Origin: CAMBDR01 sp046597185
Lineage (GTDB): Bacteria; Pseudomonadota; Gammaproteobacteria; Burkholderiales; Burkholderiaceae_D
Length of the DNA stretch: 5,163 nucleotides
Assembly (NCBI GenBank): GCA_046597185.1
Contig: JBKJLF010000244.1
Location: 1 to 5,163 of the forward strand
Reading direction: 5' to 3'
Shown: positions 3,505 through 5,163 of the stretch, piece by piece
Numbering within the stretch: the stretch's first letter is position 1
Layout: the number at the start of each line of letters is the position of its first letter
Position numbers and translations under genes: made by a program
The notes under the pieces: generated by a model
What the model saw: only the letters and a program-made list of their open reading frames with translations
What the model was told of the DNA's origin: nothing
Databases searched by the model: none

Positions 3505-5163
3505 ATGGAGTTATTCGTTGTCGATGATGACGTGTCAGCGGTGCAACAGCAGCTTGCCAGCTTGCAGGGCGTTGCGCGGCTTGATTGCCTGATTACTCTG
3601 GCATGGTATCTGCGCGAACGAAATACGACCCTGGCTCTTGAAACCGCGCGCGAGGCGCGGGAATGGCTGGCTCAGCTCGATGACAGCACGCCAGACTATG
3701 CCAAGGCCTTGGCACGGTTAACCTTACTCGACGCTGAAGCACATTGGTTGCGTGCTGAAATTGAATTTTCCAGCAATTTGGCCGAAGAAGCGCTACATAT
3801 TTTCACTGAAATCGATGATGCCGAAGGTTGTTGCGATGCGCATTGGTTGCGTGCTTTCTTGGCGCTCGACAATGGTTTGTCGGTTGTGCGCGACACTGAG
3901 TTTGATGCGGCCTTGCAATATGCATTCAGTTTGCGTGATCCGATTCGACAAGCGGTGATTCAGGCAGCACTGGCGCGCTTTGCCGTAATGCGCGGTTATA
4001 CGGCAGCACAGTTGCGCTGGGGCAAGCAGTTTTATGTCGGCATGCCCACCTTGCCGCCTGCAGTGGCCGCTTGGGCATTCGACTTTCTTGGCTTATTAGC
4101 CACGCAGTATAGTAATTTTGGTAATTCTGCAACGCTTTTTATGCGCGCCCACGAAGCTGCCTTGCAATCGGGGCAAATTCGACGTGCCATTAATGCCGAA
4201 TGCAATATCGGCGATGCCTTTACCAATTTAAATGACCCCTATAGCGCGCTGGAATGGACCCAAAATGCACTGAGTCGGGCCAGACCCACGGGGTGGCCTG
4301 CCAGCATTGGCGGTTGCCTGTATCAACTGGGTGAAACCTTGCGCTGCATGGGGCGTTTGGATGAAGCGCAAGAATTACTCAGCGAAGCGCTGCACATCAT
4401 GGTTCCGCTCTGTAATTCCCGAACCTATGCGCTTGCGCTGCAATATCAAGGCGATTTGTCGCTCGCGCGTGGCGAATATCAGACGGCACTGGAAACTTTT
4501 TTATGTCTGGATCGGCGCGGCAAGGCGCTGCGCCATTTGCATTTACAAATTGCAGCCAAACGGGGACAAGCACACGCCTTATCCTACCTGGGCCAGCCGG
4601 AACAAGCCCTGGAAGTGGCGACCGCAGCATGGGGTTTGGCGCGTAAGTATAACGATTTATATCGTCAAATTCGCACCTTGCAAGTTCTGGCGCAAATTCA
4701 CCAGCAACACGAGCTGCCCGCCCCACCGGGCATGCAAGCACCCAGCGCTTGTTTGCATTATTTGCTGATGGCAAAAAAAGTCGCCGAAAATATCGAGGGG
4801 TATAACCTGTCGGGCGATTTGCTCAAGGCCCTGGCGCATGCGTATGCCGAGGTCGGCGACCATGTAGCAGCCTGGCAAATGGCGAGCGAGGCGATGCAAG
4901 CCTATGCCCAATCGAATAATCAGGAAGCAACCCACCGCGCGATTGCCGTGCAAGTGCAGCGCCAGACCGAGCGTTCCCAGGCCGAGGGCGAATATCATCG
5001 ACAATTGGCCCAGGCCGAAGCGAATCGCGCCGAAATTTTACAACGCAGCAGCAATACACTGGCGCATTTGGGCGCGGTTGGGCAAGAAATTACGGCGCAG
5101 CTCGATCAGCAGGCGGTATTTCGCACCCTGCATCGACATGTCCAAGAATTATTAAGCGTCGAT
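3505..5163 (+). CDS. TPR-repeat sensor protein entering a GAF domain, probable diguanylate cyclase (3' end outside window)
   Basis: The ATG at 3505 is preceded by AGGGGTGAG (3492-3500), a good ribosome-binding site. The frame stays open for 553 codons to the window edge. Residues 1-470 are almost wholly helical with TPR-like repeats. The clearest are about 228-260 (NIGDAFTNLNDPYSALEW), 266-299 (LGETLRCMGRLDEAQELL), 306-335 (GDLSLARGEYQTALETF), 346-379 (ALSYLGQPEQALEVA) and 434-467 (AHAYAEVGDHVAAWQMA). Residues about 474-515 are charged and Gln/Ala/Glu-rich, typical of a coiled-coil linker. Residues 518-553, with LGAVGQEITAQLDQQAVFRT, match the first helix of GAF domains in TPR-GAF-GGDEF proteins. 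From family architecture I infer that a GAF and then a GGDEF domain follow, so the protein would make cyclic di-GMP in response to signals sensed by the TPR/GAF region. A GAF-histidine kinase is the alternative. There is no signal peptide, so it is cytoplasmic. Confidence 0.85.
   Translation, partial: MELFVVDDDVSAVQQQLASLQGVARLDCLITLAWYLRERNTTLALETAREAREWLAQLDDSTPDYAKALARLTLLDAEAHWLRAEIEFSSNLAEEALHIFTEIDDAEGCCDAHWLRAFLALDNGLSVVRDTEFDAALQYAFSLRDPIRQAVIQAALARFAVMRGYTAAQLRWGKQFYVGMPTLPPAVAAWAFDFLGLLATQYSNFGNSATLFMRAHEAALQSGQIRRAINAECNIGDAFTNLNDPYSALEWTQNALSRARPTGWPASIGGCLYQLGETLRCMGRLDEAQELLSEALHIMVPLCNSRTYALALQYQGDLSLARGEYQTALETFLCLDRRGKALRHLHLQIAAKRGQAHALSYLGQPEQALEVATAAWGLARKYNDLYRQIRTLQVLAQIHQQHELPAPPGMQAPSACLHYLLMAKKVAENIEGYNLSGDLLKALAHAYAEVGDHVAAWQMASEAMQAYAQSNNQEATHRAIAVQVQRQTERSQAEGEYHRQLAQAEANRAEILQRSSNTLAHLGAVGQEITAQLDQQAVFRTLHRHVQELLSVD

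Noticed and set aside
3505..3534. N-terminus MELFVVDDDV of the TPR protein resembles the start of a response-regulator receiver domain
   Set aside because: The following residues lack the receiver's phosphorylated Asp context, Thr/Ser and Lys motifs and instead become TPR-like helices.
4397..4774. Minus-strand ORF of 125 codons, and other long antisense ORFs at 2223-2780 and 4657-5004
   Set aside because: They are shadows of the RNA ligase and TPR/GAF coding frames and lack start signals.

Overview
The window looks like chromosomal DNA of a Gram-negative bacterium, most likely a betaproteobacterium. The grounds are E. coli-like sigma70 promoter boxes, an LAGC-type lipoprotein signal, a small Cache-domain protein tail and the start of a TPR-GAF signalling protein of a kind I associate with Burkholderiales/Oxalobacteraceae. 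The assignment comes from sequence style and family memory, not from a marker gene, so it is tentative. I see no tRNA, rRNA, CRISPR array, transposase or integrase.

Layout. (1) Positions 2-97 hold the last 31 codons of a Cache-domain protein. It converges on a minus-strand gene (661 down to 116) for an alanine-rich protein with a lysine-tipped tail that I do not recognise. (2) Positions 662-1369 carry no convincing protein gene but are dense in regulatory sequence. They contain a minus-strand -10 box (722-727), three helically phased 10-bp repeats (811-840), a plus-strand promoter (857-886), a possible 35-codon leader ORF, a strong hairpin (1068-1096) and an intrinsic terminator (1102-1150). 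Immediately afterwards come a second, near-consensus promoter (1159-1186) and a structured 5' leader (1211-1248). (3) Positions 1370-1983 are the wreck of a translation elongation factor G paralogue. The N-terminal GTPase region up to the G4 motif is joined out of frame to about 37 codons of the C-terminal region. Its shifted reading frame stops one base before the ATG of (4), a full-length DRB0094/Rnl5-type RNA ligase (1980-2984). (5) A short lipoprotein follows (3051-3374). (6) After a 130-bp gap with a perfect 17-bp palindrome and a -10-like box comes a TPR-rich protein (3505 to the window end). It enters a coiled coil and then a GAF-type segment and is probably the sensory half of a diguanylate cyclase.

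How it fits together. The most informative part is 881-2984. A leader/terminator unit is followed by a promoter whose transcript would cross the EF-G remnant and reach the RNA ligase. The ligase lacks a Shine-Dalgarno sequence at its start, while the remnant has an excellent one. The decayed EF-G therefore probably survives as the expression platform (promoter, ribosome entry and translational coupling) for an RNA repair enzyme placed in or beside it by an old rearrangement. The other genes look like independent units: a small outer-membrane-type lipoprotein and a signalling protein with its own control region.
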